From assembly GCF_007065885.1 (NCBI RefSeq), contig NZ_CP041409.1, positions 2,093,501 to 2,157,500 on the forward strand: a stretch of DNA of 64,000 nucleotides, in the 5' to 3' direction. Each line of letters begins with the position of its first letter. Within the stretch, counting starts at the first letter, position 1. Made by a program: the position numbers and the translations under genes. This DNA is from Altererythrobacter sp. TH136 (GTDB lineage Bacteria > Pseudomonadota > Alphaproteobacteria > Sphingomonadales > Sphingomonadaceae). Shown here piece by piece: positions 54,356-62,738 of the stretch. Under the pieces are notes generated by a model. That model was not told the origin of the DNA. It saw only the letters and a list, made by a program, of their open reading frames with translations, and did not search any database.

Positions 54356-56936
54356 TCCGCAAACAGCGGTCGATCTGACGAACTGCGATCGGGAACCGAT
54401 CCACCTTCTGGGCGGCATCCAGCCGATCGGCTTTCTGCTGGCGCTTGCTCCCGACTGGACGATCACGCGCGCCTCGGCGAACCTTGACGCATTCTTCCCT
54501 GCACCGCCCCCGCAGCCGGTGGGAATGCCGCTGGACCAGGTGTTCTCCAGCGAGGCGGTGCACTCGCTGCGCAACCGGGTCGCGATGCTGATCGGGGAGG
54601 ATTCGCTCGAGCGGATTTTCGGCATCGACCTGTTCGCAAACGGCGCGCGGTTCGACCTGGCGGTGCACGTGTCGAACACCGAAATCGTGGTCGAAGCGGA
54701 GCCGACAGCCGATCACGACAGCGATGCGACGAGCATCGTCCGGTCGATGGTCGCCCGGCTGCAAGGCACCGGCACGATGATGGAATACCTTGGCACGAGT
54801 GCGCGTCTCATCCGCAGCCTGACCGGGTATGACCGGGTCATGGTGTATCGCTTTTCGCCCGATGGATCAGGCGAAGTGGCGGCCGAGGCGTGCGGCCCAG
54901 ATATCGGCAGTTTCAAGGGCCTGCACTATCCTGCCAGCGACATCCCCGCGCAGGCGCGGGAGCTTTACAAGCGCAACCTGCTGCGCGTGATCAGCGACGT
55001 CGAGGCCGAGCCGGTGCCGATCGTTCCCGCACTGGACAATGACGGCAATCCCCTGGACCTTTCGCTGTCGATCCTGCGATCCGTTTCGCCAATCCACATC
55101 GAATACCTGAAGAACATGGGCGTCGCTGCATCGATGTCGATCTCGATCATCGTGGACGGCGAATTGTGGGGCCTGTTCGCCTGCCACCATTATTCCCCGA
55201 CCTCGCCGTCCTTCAAACGGCGTTCGGTGTGCGAACTCTTCGCGCAGATGTTCTCACTGGGCCTGGAGGTGCGCGAACACCGCGAGGTGGTGCAGTTCGA
55301 AAGGCACGCCCGCGACCTGTCGGACCAGCTCCTGGGCGCGGTCGCGTCCGATGAATCGCTGCTCAACGATCCCGACTGGTTGAGTGACATCCTGACGAGC
55401 GCGATCCCGGCCGACGGCGTGGGCGTCTGGATGAACGGAACCGCCGCGATGTCGGGGCAGACCCCCAGTCCCGAAGAGTTTCGCCAGATCATCGGCCACC
55501 TGACCGCCACCGCCAACAGCGACGTGGTGGCGACCGATCACCTCGCGTCGATCATGCCGGGTGCCGAGCATTTCGCGCACAAGGCCGCCGGCATGCTCGC
55601 GATCCCGCTGTCGCGCACCATGCGCAACTACGTGCTGCTGTTTCGCGAGGAGTTGGTCCGATCGGTCAGCTGGGGCGGCGATCCGCATAAGCCGGTCGAA
55701 TACGGGCCCAACGGACCGCGACTGACGCCGCGAGAGAGCTTCGCCGAATGGAAGGAAACGGTCCAGGGCCACTCCAAGCCGTTCACGTCGTCCGAACTGC
55801 GGGTCGCGGAAACCTTGCGCACCACCTTGATCGAGGTCGTGCTGCGAATGGCCGACGAGGCAACGGTCCAGCGCAAGCAAGCCAACGAGCGGCAGGAGCT
55901 GTTGATTGCCGAGCTCAATCACCGGGTCCGGAACATCCTCGGTGTGATCCGCGGTCTGGTCCGGCAATCCAAGCAGCATGATGGCGATGTCTCCGCGTTT
56001 GTGGAGACGGTCGACGGCCGCATTCACGCGCTCGCACGGGCGCACAACCAGATCACTGACGATCATTGGGGCCCTGCTCCGATCCAAGCTCTGATTGACG
56101 CCGAGGCGGCCGCCTTCCTGTCCGATCGGCCCGATCGGATCACCACCAGTGGCGGGTACGTGCTGCTGAACCCGCAAGCGTATTCCACGATGGCCTTGGT
56201 GATCCACGAACTGGTGACCAATTCGTCGAAGTACGGGAGCCTGTCGACCGATGGGATCGTCGACATCTCGTGGCGCCGCAGCCCGGACGGCGATTTGTTA
56301 GTCGACTGGGTCGAACAGAACGGTCCGCGGGTGAAACAGCCCAGCCGACAGGGCTTCGGCACGACCATCATCAATCGCTCGGTCCCGTATGATCTGGGCG
56401 GGCGCGCATCCATCGATTATCCGGCGGAGGGGGTGCGGGCGCATTTCTGCATTCCGTCCCGGCACGTCAGCGAATCCTCTGCGGATCACATGCCGGTCAT
56501 CAAGTACCCGCGTCCGGCGATCGGCCATCCCGTGCCGCCACCACTCCACATCCTGGCGGGCCATTCGGTGATCCTTGTCGAGGACAGCCTGATCATCGCC
56601 TACGATGCAGAGGACATCCTTGACCGGCTCGGAGCTGAGGCCGTGCTCACCGCCGCCAATGCGGCCAATGCACTGGAGTTACTCGACCGTACGGCGCCCA
56701 CGATCGGCATGCTGGACATCAATCTTGGCGAGGGGACGAGCCTGCCGGTGGCGGACGCACTGGCCGATCGCGGCATCCCGTTCTTTTTCGCCACCGGGTA
56801 CGGGGACCAGGCGCAGCTTCCCGATCGGCATGCCCATCGGCCCATCCTGCAGAAACCGTACACCCTGGAGAACGTCGCGAAAGCATTCGACGCCTTGCTG
56901 GCCATGCAGGTAGCAGGGACTGACGCGACCTCTTGA
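54333..56936 (+). CDS. bphP: bacteriophytochrome with HWE histidine kinase and fused receiver
   Basis: The 867 aa red/far-red photoreceptor has PAS-GAF-PHY domains. C18 in LTNCDREPIHLLG is the biliverdin-binding cysteine, and GSFKGLHYPASDIPAQARELY is the chromophore pocket. The PHY region is at about 320-500. An HWE kinase domain follows, with phospho-acceptor in ELNHRVRNILGVIRGL near residue 529. The C-terminal receiver has D794 or so in IGMLDINLGEG. HWE kinases with a fused receiver often feed general-stress or phosphorelay circuits. The ATG lies inside the end of the heme oxygenase gene. Confidence 0.94.
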   Translation: MRNQNLPDPQTAVDLTNCDREPIHLLGGIQPIGFLLALAPDWTITRASANLDAFFPAPPPQPVGMPLDQVFSSEAVHSLRNRVAMLIGEDSLERIFGIDLFANGARFDLAVHVSNTEIVVEAEPTADHDSDATSIVRSMVARLQGTGTMMEYLGTSARLIRSLTGYDRVMVYRFSPDGSGEVAAEACGPDIGSFKGLHYPASDIPAQARELYKRNLLRVISDVEAEPVPIVPALDNDGNPLDLSLSILRSVSPIHIEYLKNMGVAASMSISIIVDGELWGLFACHHYSPTSPSFKRRSVCELFAQMFSLGLEVREHREVVQFERHARDLSDQLLGAVASDESLLNDPDWLSDILTSAIPADGVGVWMNGTAAMSGQTPSPEEFRQIIGHLTATANSDVVATDHLASIMPGAEHFAHKAAGMLAIPLSRTMRNYVLLFREELVRSVSWGGDPHKPVEYGPNGPRLTPRESFAEWKETVQGHSKPFTSSELRVAETLRTTLIEVVLRMADEATVQRKQANERQELLIAELNHRVRNILGVIRGLVRQSKQHDGDVSAFVETVDGRIHALARAHNQITDDHWGPAPIQALIDAEAAAFLSDRPDRITTSGGYVLLNPQAYSTMALVIHELVTNSSKYGSLSTDGIVDISWRRSPDGDLLVDWVEQNGPRVKQPSRQGFGTTIINRSVPYDLGGRASIDYPAEGVRAHFCIPSRHVSESSADHMPVIKYPRPAIGHPVPPPLHILAGHSVILVEDSLIIAYDAEDILDRLGAEAVLTAANAANALELLDRTAPTIGMLDINLGEGTSLPVADALADRGIPFFFATGYGDQAQLPDRHAHRPILQKPYTLENVAKAFDALLAMQVAGTDATS

Positions 56937-57040
56937 TGCGTCGCGGTAAGGGCGCGACGCGAGCCCGATGATGCCGGCGTTCGCTTGGGGTACATGTGCG
57001 ACCCTGTATCAGGTGCCTGAGCAACTGGGAGATTGATACA

Positions 57041-58348
57041 ATGCTGCGCGTGATGGGGTCACTGGCTGCAGCCGTGATGCTGACAGCAGCGCCGGCATCT
57101 GCGCAGATCGAGCGGATCGATGTGCCGCCGAGCCGCCAATCCGGGCTGGACATGACCCTGATCGACGCAGACGCGATGCCGCCCGAGCCGGAACTGGCGC
57201 GGCGCCAGCGGGACGATGAGGTCGAAGGGTGGAGCGATGCCCCGCTCGACCCGCTTGCCCCAGTTCATCCGCTGTACGCCGATCTGCAAAAGCAGCTGGA
57301 CCAGTACCGGAGCAAGTGGAGCCAACTGCCGCAGGTCCGCATCAACACAGGTCCGGCCATGTCGGCCGGCTCGACGGACCCCCGAGTCTCGGCCTTGCGG
57401 GAGCGGCTGGGCCTGTCCCGCGCGGGGCGGTTCGACGCGGCGCTTTCAAGCCGCATTTCCGAATACCAGAAGGCACATGGCCTGGTGGCTGACGGCAAGG
57501 TCAGCGCGCAGACCATCGAGTCCCTCAACAAGGGCGCCGTTTATTATGAAGCCCTGATCCAGTTGAACATGGAGCGCGCCCGGCGGCTCCCGACTGCCGC
57601 CAGCAGCGGACGATACGTGCTGGTCGATGCCGGATCGGCGCGCTTGTGGATGTATGAGAACGGCCGTCCGGTGGACAGCATGAAAGTCGTGGTCGGCTCT
57701 CCAGATACGGAGACGCCAATGATGGCAGCCCCGCTGCGGTTCTCCAGCGTCAATCCATACTGGAACGTGCCGCTGGAACTCGCGCAAAGGTTGATCGCTC
57801 CGAACGTGCTGAAAGGCGGGCTCACGTATCTGTCCGACCGGGGTTACGAGGTGCTCGATGGCTGGTCCGATGATGCGCCGGTTGGCGATCCGCGATCGGT
57901 GGATTGGGAGGGCGTGGCGCGCGGCGACGTCAAGATCCGGGTACGGCAGCTTCCGGGCGGAGCAAACTCAATGGGCGAGATCAAGTTCATGATGCCGAAC
58001 CAGTTTGGCATCTATCTGCACGACACACCGAACAAGGCGCTGTTCAATGAAGAGGAGCGGTGGGTGAGCAACGGCTGCGTGCGGGTGGAAGATGCGCGCC
58101 GCCTGGCCCGTTGGCTGCACGGCGAAATGCCGCAGGGCGCATCGCCCAGGCGGGAGGAGCAGGTCGAGCTCGATCAGCCGGTCCCGGTTTACATCACGTA
58201 CTTGACCGTCGGAGCGGACTCAGGAGGGCCGGTCTTCCGGAAGGACCGGTACGAACGCGATGCTGCCGTGCTCCGGCGCATGAACGTCGGGACGGGTAGG
58301 ATGCTCGATCGCGATGCCGAATTCCGCGAGGCGATGACGCTGGGTTAG
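57041..58348 (+). CDS. L,D-transpeptidase with peptidoglycan-binding domain (YcbB-like)
   Basis: The 435 aa protein has a signal peptide (MLRVMGSLAAAVMLTAAPAS) and a peptidoglycan-binding helix bundle around residues 110-165 (RVSALRERLGL, YQKAHGLVADGKVSAQTIESLNKG). A YkuD catalytic domain follows, with FGIYLHDTPNKALFNEEERW and SNGCVRVED. This order is that of YcbB/LdtD-type enzymes that make 3-3 cross-links. The ATG is chosen because it begins the signal peptide. It is the second L,D-transpeptidase of the window. Confidence 0.9.
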   Translation: MLRVMGSLAAAVMLTAAPASAQIERIDVPPSRQSGLDMTLIDADAMPPEPELARRQRDDEVEGWSDAPLDPLAPVHPLYADLQKQLDQYRSKWSQLPQVRINTGPAMSAGSTDPRVSALRERLGLSRAGRFDAALSSRISEYQKAHGLVADGKVSAQTIESLNKGAVYYEALIQLNMERARRLPTAASSGRYVLVDAGSARLWMYENGRPVDSMKVVVGSPDTETPMMAAPLRFSSVNPYWNVPLELAQRLIAPNVLKGGLTYLSDRGYEVLDGWSDDAPVGDPRSVDWEGVARGDVKIRVRQLPGGANSMGEIKFMMPNQFGIYLHDTPNKALFNEEERWVSNGCVRVEDARRLARWLHGEMPQGASPRREEQVELDQPVPVYITYLTVGADSGGPVFRKDRYERDAAVLRRMNVGTGRMLDRDAEFREAMTLG

Positions 58349-58376
58349 TCCAGCCGGCCCGATCTCCGCGCGTTCA

Positions 58377-59153
58377 TCAGCCGCGCGCAACCGACGTCAG
58401 CGGCTCTCCCGTGATCGGATAACCGGCGTCGTCGTCGATCATCAGCCAGTTCTCGCCATCACGCTCCGCGATCCAGGGGGTGATCGTCTTGACCGGGACA
58501 GCCTCGGCCTGGGCGCGAGCGTCTTCGAATGAAGCGAACTCTGCCAGCCGTTCCAGATTGCGGCGCGTGGGAAAGATCAGCGCGATCTCGCCGTGCTCGG
58601 CGGCTGTCAGTGCATCGGCGGCACCAGTCCAGAAAAGATGCGTGTTCTCCGTCGCGTCGATCTCCAGGTCCACCGCCCCGGTGCCGAGATCGGCCAGGTA
58701 AAAGCGGGTGTCGAAAATGCGCGGCAGTCGCTCGTTTTTCGGGTGCCAGCGGGCGAACGGGATGATTGCATCCAGATCGAGCGTCCACCCCATTGCTTCC
58801 AGCACCGGCGCGAGCGCACCGCCTTCCAGCAGCAGCTTGCGCGCCGCCGCCGCTTCGCTGGCGGATGGACATTGGGTGATGCCGACGACCAGCCCGGTTT
58901 CCTCGAGCGTTTCGCGCACCGCTGCGATCCGGTGTGCGACTTCTTCGGCATCGAATGCGCAGTCGAGCGACGCGGCGAGATCGTAATCGGCGGGATCGAC
59001 CCGTCCGCCCGGGAATACCGCCATGCCGCCGGCGAAGGTCATGGCCCGGTGGCGCGTGATCATCAGGATTTGCGGTGCGCCACCGTCCGGAGAGCGACGG
59101 AATACGATCACGGTCGCGGCGGGGATCGAGGCGGGCTGCTGGTCGCTATCCAT
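58377..59153 (-). CDS. Nudix hydrolase family protein
   Basis: The 258 aa protein has a Nudix box split by an insertion: FPGGRVDPADYDLA, then after about 30 residues RETLEETGLVV. This longer form resembles the NUDT19/CoA-diphosphatase-like group, so acyl-CoA or nucleoside diphosphates are possible substrates. It is convergent with the L,D-transpeptidase and divergent from the putative small RNA locus. Confidence 0.82.
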   Translation of the reverse strand: MDSDQQPASIPAATVIVFRRSPDGGAPQILMITRHRAMTFAGGMAVFPGGRVDPADYDLAASLDCAFDAEEVAHRIAAVRETLEETGLVVGITQCPSASEAAAARKLLLEGGALAPVLEAMGWTLDLDAIIPFARWHPKNERLPRIFDTRFYLADLGTGAVDLEIDATENTHLFWTGAADALTAAEHGEIALIFPTRRNLERLAEFASFEDARAQAEAVPVKTITPWIAERDGENWLMIDDDAGYPITGEPLTSVARG

Positions 59154-59258
59154 TGCCCGGTTGTGGCGAGCCGCCGGTTTGTTGCCAAGCCCTATCGCGA
59201 TCCACGCGGATGTCGGGAAACTTTACATCCGGCCCAAGCGGTTAAGGCAATTAACCTT

Positions 59259-59285
59259 CGAACCTGCCGGATTTGCGCAGGTTCG
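59259..59285. promoter_or_regulatory. inverted repeat upstream of sigma-54-like promoter (possible activator site)
   Basis: CGAACCTGC (59259-59267) and GCAGGTTCG (59277-59285) are perfectly complementary with a nine-base spacer. They lie just upstream of a -24/-12 promoter, so they could bind an enhancer-binding protein, though real enhancer sites are usually farther away. Confidence 0.4.
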
Positions 59286-59290
59286 CAGGA

Positions 59291-59307
59291 TTGGCACGGC
59301 TCGTGCA
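59291..59307 (+). promoter_or_regulatory. sigma-54-type (-24/-12) promoter
   Basis: TTGGCACGGCTCGTGCA contains TGGCACG and the TGCA of the -12 element, with ten bases between the invariant GG and GC, the required spacing for RpoN promoters. Transcription would start near 59318 and run into the hairpin array below. No protein-coding gene follows on this strand. Confidence 0.5.
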
Positions 59308-59317
59308 GAGTAACCGT

Positions 59318-59441
59318 TACCCCAACGGTCTTCGTGCGGAGGAAGAGCCTTTTGTCTCCCGGCTCTTCCTCCCGGCCACCCAGAACCCAGAACGCAAAAG
59401 AAAACCCGTCCGGCCTACCCAGCCGGACGGGTTCTTTCTTT
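59318..59441 (+). ncRNA. candidate small RNA with hairpins and terminator
   Basis: Downstream of the sigma-54-like promoter the sequence holds no open reading frame. It does hold a perfect 12-base stem GGAGGAAGAGCC/GGCTCTTCCTCC (59338-59349 and 59361-59372) with an 11-base loop containing CTCCC, then a C-rich single-stranded stretch, then an intrinsic terminator. This is the layout of a trans-acting small RNA; the CCUCC-type motifs could pair with Shine-Dalgarno sequences of target mRNAs. The ends are estimated. No Rfam comparison could be made. Confidence 0.5.
59403..59441. terminator. strong bidirectional terminator
   Basis: AACCCGTCCGGC (59403-59414) and GCCGGACGGGTT (59422-59433) form a perfect 12-base stem with a seven-base loop, followed by CTTTCTTTT on the plus strand and, read the other way, TTCTTTT. 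It can end both the putative small RNA and the leu-grxD operon arriving from the right. Confidence 0.9.
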
Positions 59442-59457
59442 TACCGGAGGTCGCGGT

Positions 59458-59787
59458 CTAGCCGGCCTGAGCCGTGCCGCGCTCGGCGAGCAGTCGCTGA
59501 AGCTCGCCCGCCTCGTACATTTCCATCATGATGTCGCTTCCGCCAAGAAACTCACCGCCAACGTAAAGCTGCGGAATGGTCGGCCATTCGCTGTAGCCCT
59601 TGATCCCCTGGCGGATCTCCATGTCCTGCAGGACATCGACGCTTTCGTATTGCGCCCCGCAGTGGTCGAGAATGGCGATTGCGCGGCTGGAGAAGCCGCA
59701 TTGAGGGAACAGCGGCGTGCCCTTCATGAAAAGGACCACGTCGTTGCTATGAACGATATCGCTGATGCGCTGATTGACGTCGGACAT
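59458..59787 (-). CDS. grxD: monothiol glutaredoxin GrxD (Grx4)
   Basis: The 109 aa protein has the CGFS active site at C30 (PQCGFSSRAI) and the Grx4 marks MKGTPLFPQ and WPTIPQLYVGGEFLGGSDI. Such glutaredoxins carry [2Fe-2S] clusters and often work with BolA partners. It is last in the operon, after bolA, which agrees with a cluster-delivery role. Confidence 0.95.
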   Translation of the reverse strand: MSDVNQRISDIVHSNDVVLFMKGTPLFPQCGFSSRAIAILDHCGAQYESVDVLQDMEIRQGIKGYSEWPTIPQLYVGGEFLGGSDIMMEMYEAGELQRLLAERGTAQAG

Positions 59788-59823
59788 GGCCGAACCCTTT
59801 TAAACTGGAGAAAACCTGGACTC

Positions 59824-60057
59824 TCAGTTGGGAGCGGCGGTGGTCAGTTGCAAGGCGTGGAGCTCTCCGCCCATGCGCCCGCCGAGCGCCTCGTACACCA
59901 GTTTATGCTGAGCAATCCGCGTCTTACCGGCAAACGCGGATGAGACCACGTGCGCGGCATAGTGATCGCCGTCGCCCGCCAGATCGCGGATTTCGATCTG
60001 CGCATCGGGCAGGGCGGCGCGGATCAGCGCCTCGATCTCGGCCGCTGCCATCGCCAT
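59824..60057 (-). CDS. BolA-family protein (IbaG/BolA2-like)
   Basis: The 77 aa protein has the BolA signature AFAGKTRIAQHKLVYEALGG and the C-terminal HALQLTT. Short BolA proteins form [2Fe-2S]-bridged heterodimers with CGFS glutaredoxins, and one lies immediately downstream. Two ATG codons six bases apart are possible starts. It lies four bases after the DUF1476 gene. Confidence 0.93.
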   Translation of the reverse strand: MAMAAAEIEALIRAALPDAQIEIRDLAGDGDHYAAHVVSSAFAGKTRIAQHKLVYEALGGRMGGELHALQLTTAAPN

Positions 60058-60061
60058 GCGA

Positions 60062-60385
60062 TCAGCTTTCGCTCATGAGTTGGCGGCGGGCTTCGACACT
60101 CTTCTCATCAAGCGCCGCGCGTACTTCGGCCTCGTCGACTTCGCAGCCCGCGCCCGTGAGATCGCCCAGGACCTTGCGGATCACATCCTCGTCGCCCGCT
60201 TCCTCGAAATCGGCCTGGACCACCGCCTTGGCATAGGCATCGGTTTCCTCGGCGGTGAGACCCATCTTCTCAGCCGCCCAATGACCGAGGAGACGGTTCC
60301 GGCGCGCGTTGACCCGGAACGTCGTTTCCTCGTCCATCACGAACTTGCGTTCTTCGCCGCGCTGACGGTCACTGAAATCGGTCAT
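60062..60385 (-). CDS. DUF1476 protein, F1-ATPase inhibitor subunit zeta
   Basis: The 107 aa helical protein is DUF1476; in Paracoccus this zeta subunit binds F1-ATPase and blocks reverse rotation. Recognisable parts are FSDRQRGEERKFVMDEET, RRNRLLGHWAAEKMGL and VVQADFEEAGDEDVIRKV. The ATG follows a GAGAGG site; the longer frame extends into the oxidoreductase gene region and is not used. Confidence 0.9.
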   Translation of the reverse strand: MTDFSDRQRGEERKFVMDEETTFRVNARRNRLLGHWAAEKMGLTAEETDAYAKAVVQADFEEAGDEDVIRKVLGDLTGAGCEVDEAEVRAALDEKSVEARRQLMSES

Positions 60386-60439
60386 TGTCGCCTCTCGAGT
60401 AGCTTTCCCGCCGGCCATACGGCTGCTGGCCGGCCAAGA

Positions 60440-61438
60440 CTAGCCCATCGTCACCACCAGCTTGCCGACGGCCTCGCGGTTTTCGAGCTTGGCGATCGCT
60501 TCGCCGCCCCGCTCGAGCGGGAACGTCTCTGAGATCAGCGGGTCGATCTTGCCGGCCTTGAGCAATTCGAACAGCTCGTCCGCCTGCGCGTGAAACTTTT
60601 CCGGCTCGCGCGCGGTGAACGCGCCCCAGAACACGCCGCAGATGTCGCAGCTTTTCAGCAGGGTGAGGTTGAGCGGCATCTTGGCGATCCCGGCGGGGAA
60701 GCCCACCACCAGGAACTTGCCCTCCCAGGCGATCGAGCGCAGCGCCGGTTCGGAATACTGGCCGCCGACAATGTCGTACACGATGTTGGCGCCATCGGGC
60801 CCGCACGCGGCCTTGAAACGGTTCGCGAGATCCTTGGAAGCATCCTTGTCCATCTGATCCTTGGGATAGACGACCACGTCGTCGGCGCCTGCGCGGCGGG
60901 CGACTTCGCCTTTCTCCTCGCTGGAGACCGCGGCGATGACTTTTGCGCCGAACGCCTTGCCCAGTTCGACCGCAGAGAGACCGACACCGCCGGCCGCGCC
61001 CAGCACGAGCATCACGTCGCCCGGCTTGATGTGAGCCCGGTCCTTCAGGCCGTGGATGGTCGTGCCGTACGTCATCATCAGCGACGCGGCTTTTTCCAGC
61101 GGCACGCCTTCGGGCACCGGGAACAGCCGCTTGGCGTCGACCGCGATCTTTTCCGTCAGCCCGCCATGACCGATGCCACCGAACACGCGGTCACCGGCCT
61201 TGAACTGGGTCACGCCTTCGCCGACCGATTCCACCACGCCAGCGATCTCGCCGCCCGGGGCGAACGGGCGTTCGGGCTTGAACTGGTACATGTCGCGGAT
61301 GATCAGACCGTCAGGGAAGTTGATCGCGCATGCCTTGACGGCGACCACCACTTGGCCAGCTCCAGCCTGGGGATCGTCGATCTCGTCGAGCGTCAGGCTG
61401 TCAGGTCCGCCAACGGCGTGCGTGCGAAGGGCTTTCAA
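60440..61438 (-). CDS. NADPH:quinone oxidoreductase family (zinc-free MDR)
   Basis: The 332 aa protein has the MDR fold without the zinc ligands. Recognisable parts are the N-terminal [34 protein letters not shown], and the nucleotide loop [20 protein letters not shown]. It probably reduces quinones or enals with NADPH. The start is a TTG that overlaps the leuD stop (TTGA), indicating coupling to leuD. Its role beside leucine genes is unknown. Confidence 0.88.
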   Translation of the reverse strand: MKALRTHAVGGPDSLTLDEIDDPQAGAGQVVVAVKACAINFPDGLIIRDMYQFKPERPFAPGGEIAGVVESVGEGVTQFKAGDRVFGGIGHGGLTEKIAVDAKRLFPVPEGVPLEKAASLMMTYGTTIHGLKDRAHIKPGDVMLVLGAAGGVGLSAVELGKAFGAKVIAAVSSEEKGEVARRAGADDVVVYPKDQMDKDASKDLANRFKAACGPDGANIVYDIVGGQYSEPALRSIAWEGKFLVVGFPAGIAKMPLNLTLLKSCDICGVFWGAFTAREPEKFHAQADELFELLKAGKIDPLISETFPLERGGEAIAKLENREAVGKLVVTMG

Positions 61439-62049
61439 GCGGCTTTCTCCGTAGTCTTGGTAAGGCTGGGGGCGAGCCACGGCATGTCATGCGCGCGCCT
61501 CTGTTCGTAAGTGGCGATGGCTTCGTTCCGCGCCAACGTGAGGCCGATCTCGTCGAGGCCGTCCATAAGACAAGCCTTGCGGAAAGGGTCGATCTCAAAC
61601 CCGAAGCGGTCCTGAAAAGGAGTGCTGACGACCTGATGTTCCAGGTCGATCGCCACCGGATCGGTGCGCGCGACCTCCAGCAGGCGGTCGACATCGGCTT
61701 GCGGCAGGACGACCGCGAGGATCCCGTTCTTGAACGCGTTGCCGGCAAAAATGTCGGAAAAACTGGGCGCGATCACTGCGCGCACGCCCATGTCGCGCAG
61801 GGCCCAGGCGGCATGTTCCCGGCTCGATCCGCAGCCGAAGTTGTCGCCCGCGATCAGGATCGGCGCGCCCGCGAATTCCGGATGGTCGAACACGTTGCCG
61901 GGTTGCGCGCGCACCGTTTCGAACGCGCCGCGCCCGAGCCCTTCGCGGGTGACTGTCTTGAGCCAGTGCGCGGGAATGATGACGTCGGTGTCGACGTTCT
62001 TGGCACCGAACGGGATCGCCCGGCCTGTCACTTCGCGCAATGGATCCAT
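61435..62049 (-). CDS. leuD: 3-isopropylmalate dehydratase small subunit LeuD
   Basis: The 204 aa protein is the small subunit of isopropylmalate isomerase in leucine synthesis. Marks are [18 protein letters not shown], the active-site loop [19 protein letters not shown], and [19 protein letters not shown]. The ATG overlaps the stop of the preceding 51 aa gene by one base (TGATG). The large subunit leuC lies two genes upstream. Confidence 0.96.
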   Translation of the reverse strand: MDPLREVTGRAIPFGAKNVDTDVIIPAHWLKTVTREGLGRGAFETVRAQPGNVFDHPEFAGAPILIAGDNFGCGSSREHAAWALRDMGVRAVIAPSFSDIFAGNAFKNGILAVVLPQADVDRLLEVARTDPVAIDLEHQVVSTPFQDRFGFEIDPFRKACLMDGLDEIGLTLARNEAIATYEQRRAHDMPWLAPSLTKTTEKAA

Positions 62050-62204
62050 CAATCGGTTTCCGGGGGTTCGCCCGAAGGGGGCGCAGGCCGGTCGGACGCT
62101 TTCCGCTCCTTGCGTTTGTTGGCATACAGCAGCGCGGCTGCGATGGCGGCAGACCCGATGGCCGCGCCCGCTGCGATGGCTTTTCCGGAAAGTTTATCGC
62201 TCAT
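62049..62204 (-). CDS. 51-residue membrane-anchored hypothetical protein
   Basis: This short gene reads [20 protein letters not shown], then an Ala-rich helix ending at [16 protein letters not shown], then a Pro-rich tail and TGA. It has one membrane helix and a basic and proline-rich C-terminus. Its stop overlaps the leuD ATG, so it is translated just before leuD and is probably real. No family is recognised. Confidence 0.6.
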   Translation of the reverse strand: MSDKLSGKAIAAGAAIGSAAIAAALLYANKRKERKASDRPAPPSGEPPETD

Positions 62205-62243
62205 GGTTCAACCATGCGGCCCGCTCTGGATGCACGCAAGGGG

Positions 62244-62738
62244 TCAGACCAGGAAATCGGCTAGTCGTGCCCAAAGCCGCTCTTTCTCGGCGAGTGGCAG
62301 GGAAGCGTGGGCGGGTGAGGACGAGGCCAGGTCGATCAAGGCCAGGCCGCTGCCGACCAGTTGGGGACGGCCGATGACGGCGCTCTTGCGCCCGTTGAAC
62401 GCCACGGCGCGCAGGTCGGGGAGAGCGGCGACGAGTTCTGCCACCGTGGCGTGCTCGGCATCGCGAATGGCGGCATCGAGGCTGCCGACCCGGGTGGCCG
62501 AGGCGACCGTGTCCCACAGCGCGATCCGCGCGCGCTGGAGAGCGGAGATCCGGTCGGCATAGTCGAGCCCGACAAGGTCCGTCCCGATCACCCCTCCGAT
62601 CAAATGCCAGAACAGGTTGCGCGGGTGCGCGTAGTATCGCTGCTCCGCGAGCGACGCTTCCCCGGGCAGGCTGCCGAGGATGAGCACCCGTGCATCGGGC
62701 GTCGTTATCGGCGGGAATGCGGCCTTGCGGTTCGTCAG
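62244..62738 (-). CDS. uracil-DNA glycosylase-superfamily protein (DNA-deoxyinosine glycosylase-like)
   Basis: The protein (164 aa as given) has the family marks [41 protein letters not shown] and a C-terminal SSSPAHASL. These match the bacterial deoxyinosine/mismatch-specific glycosylase group, which repairs deaminated bases. No ATG, GTG or TTG lies near the conserved N-terminus; a CTG that overlaps the leuC stop (CTGA) gives an N-terminus that looks right ([10 protein letters not shown]). It is coupled to leuC. Confidence 0.82.
   Translation of the reverse strand: MTNRKAAFPPITTPDARVLILGSLPGEASLAEQRYYAHPRNLFWHLIGGVIGTDLVGLDYADRISALQRARIALWDTVASATRVGSLDAAIRDAEHATVAELVAALPDLRAVAFNGRKSAVIGRPQLVGSGLALIDLASSSPAHASLPLAEKERLWARLADFLV

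Noticed and set aside
59240-59256. GGTTAA-ggcaa-TTAACC as a full CtrA site
   Set aside because: The two TTAA elements are five bases apart rather than seven, and neither extends to TTAACCAT.
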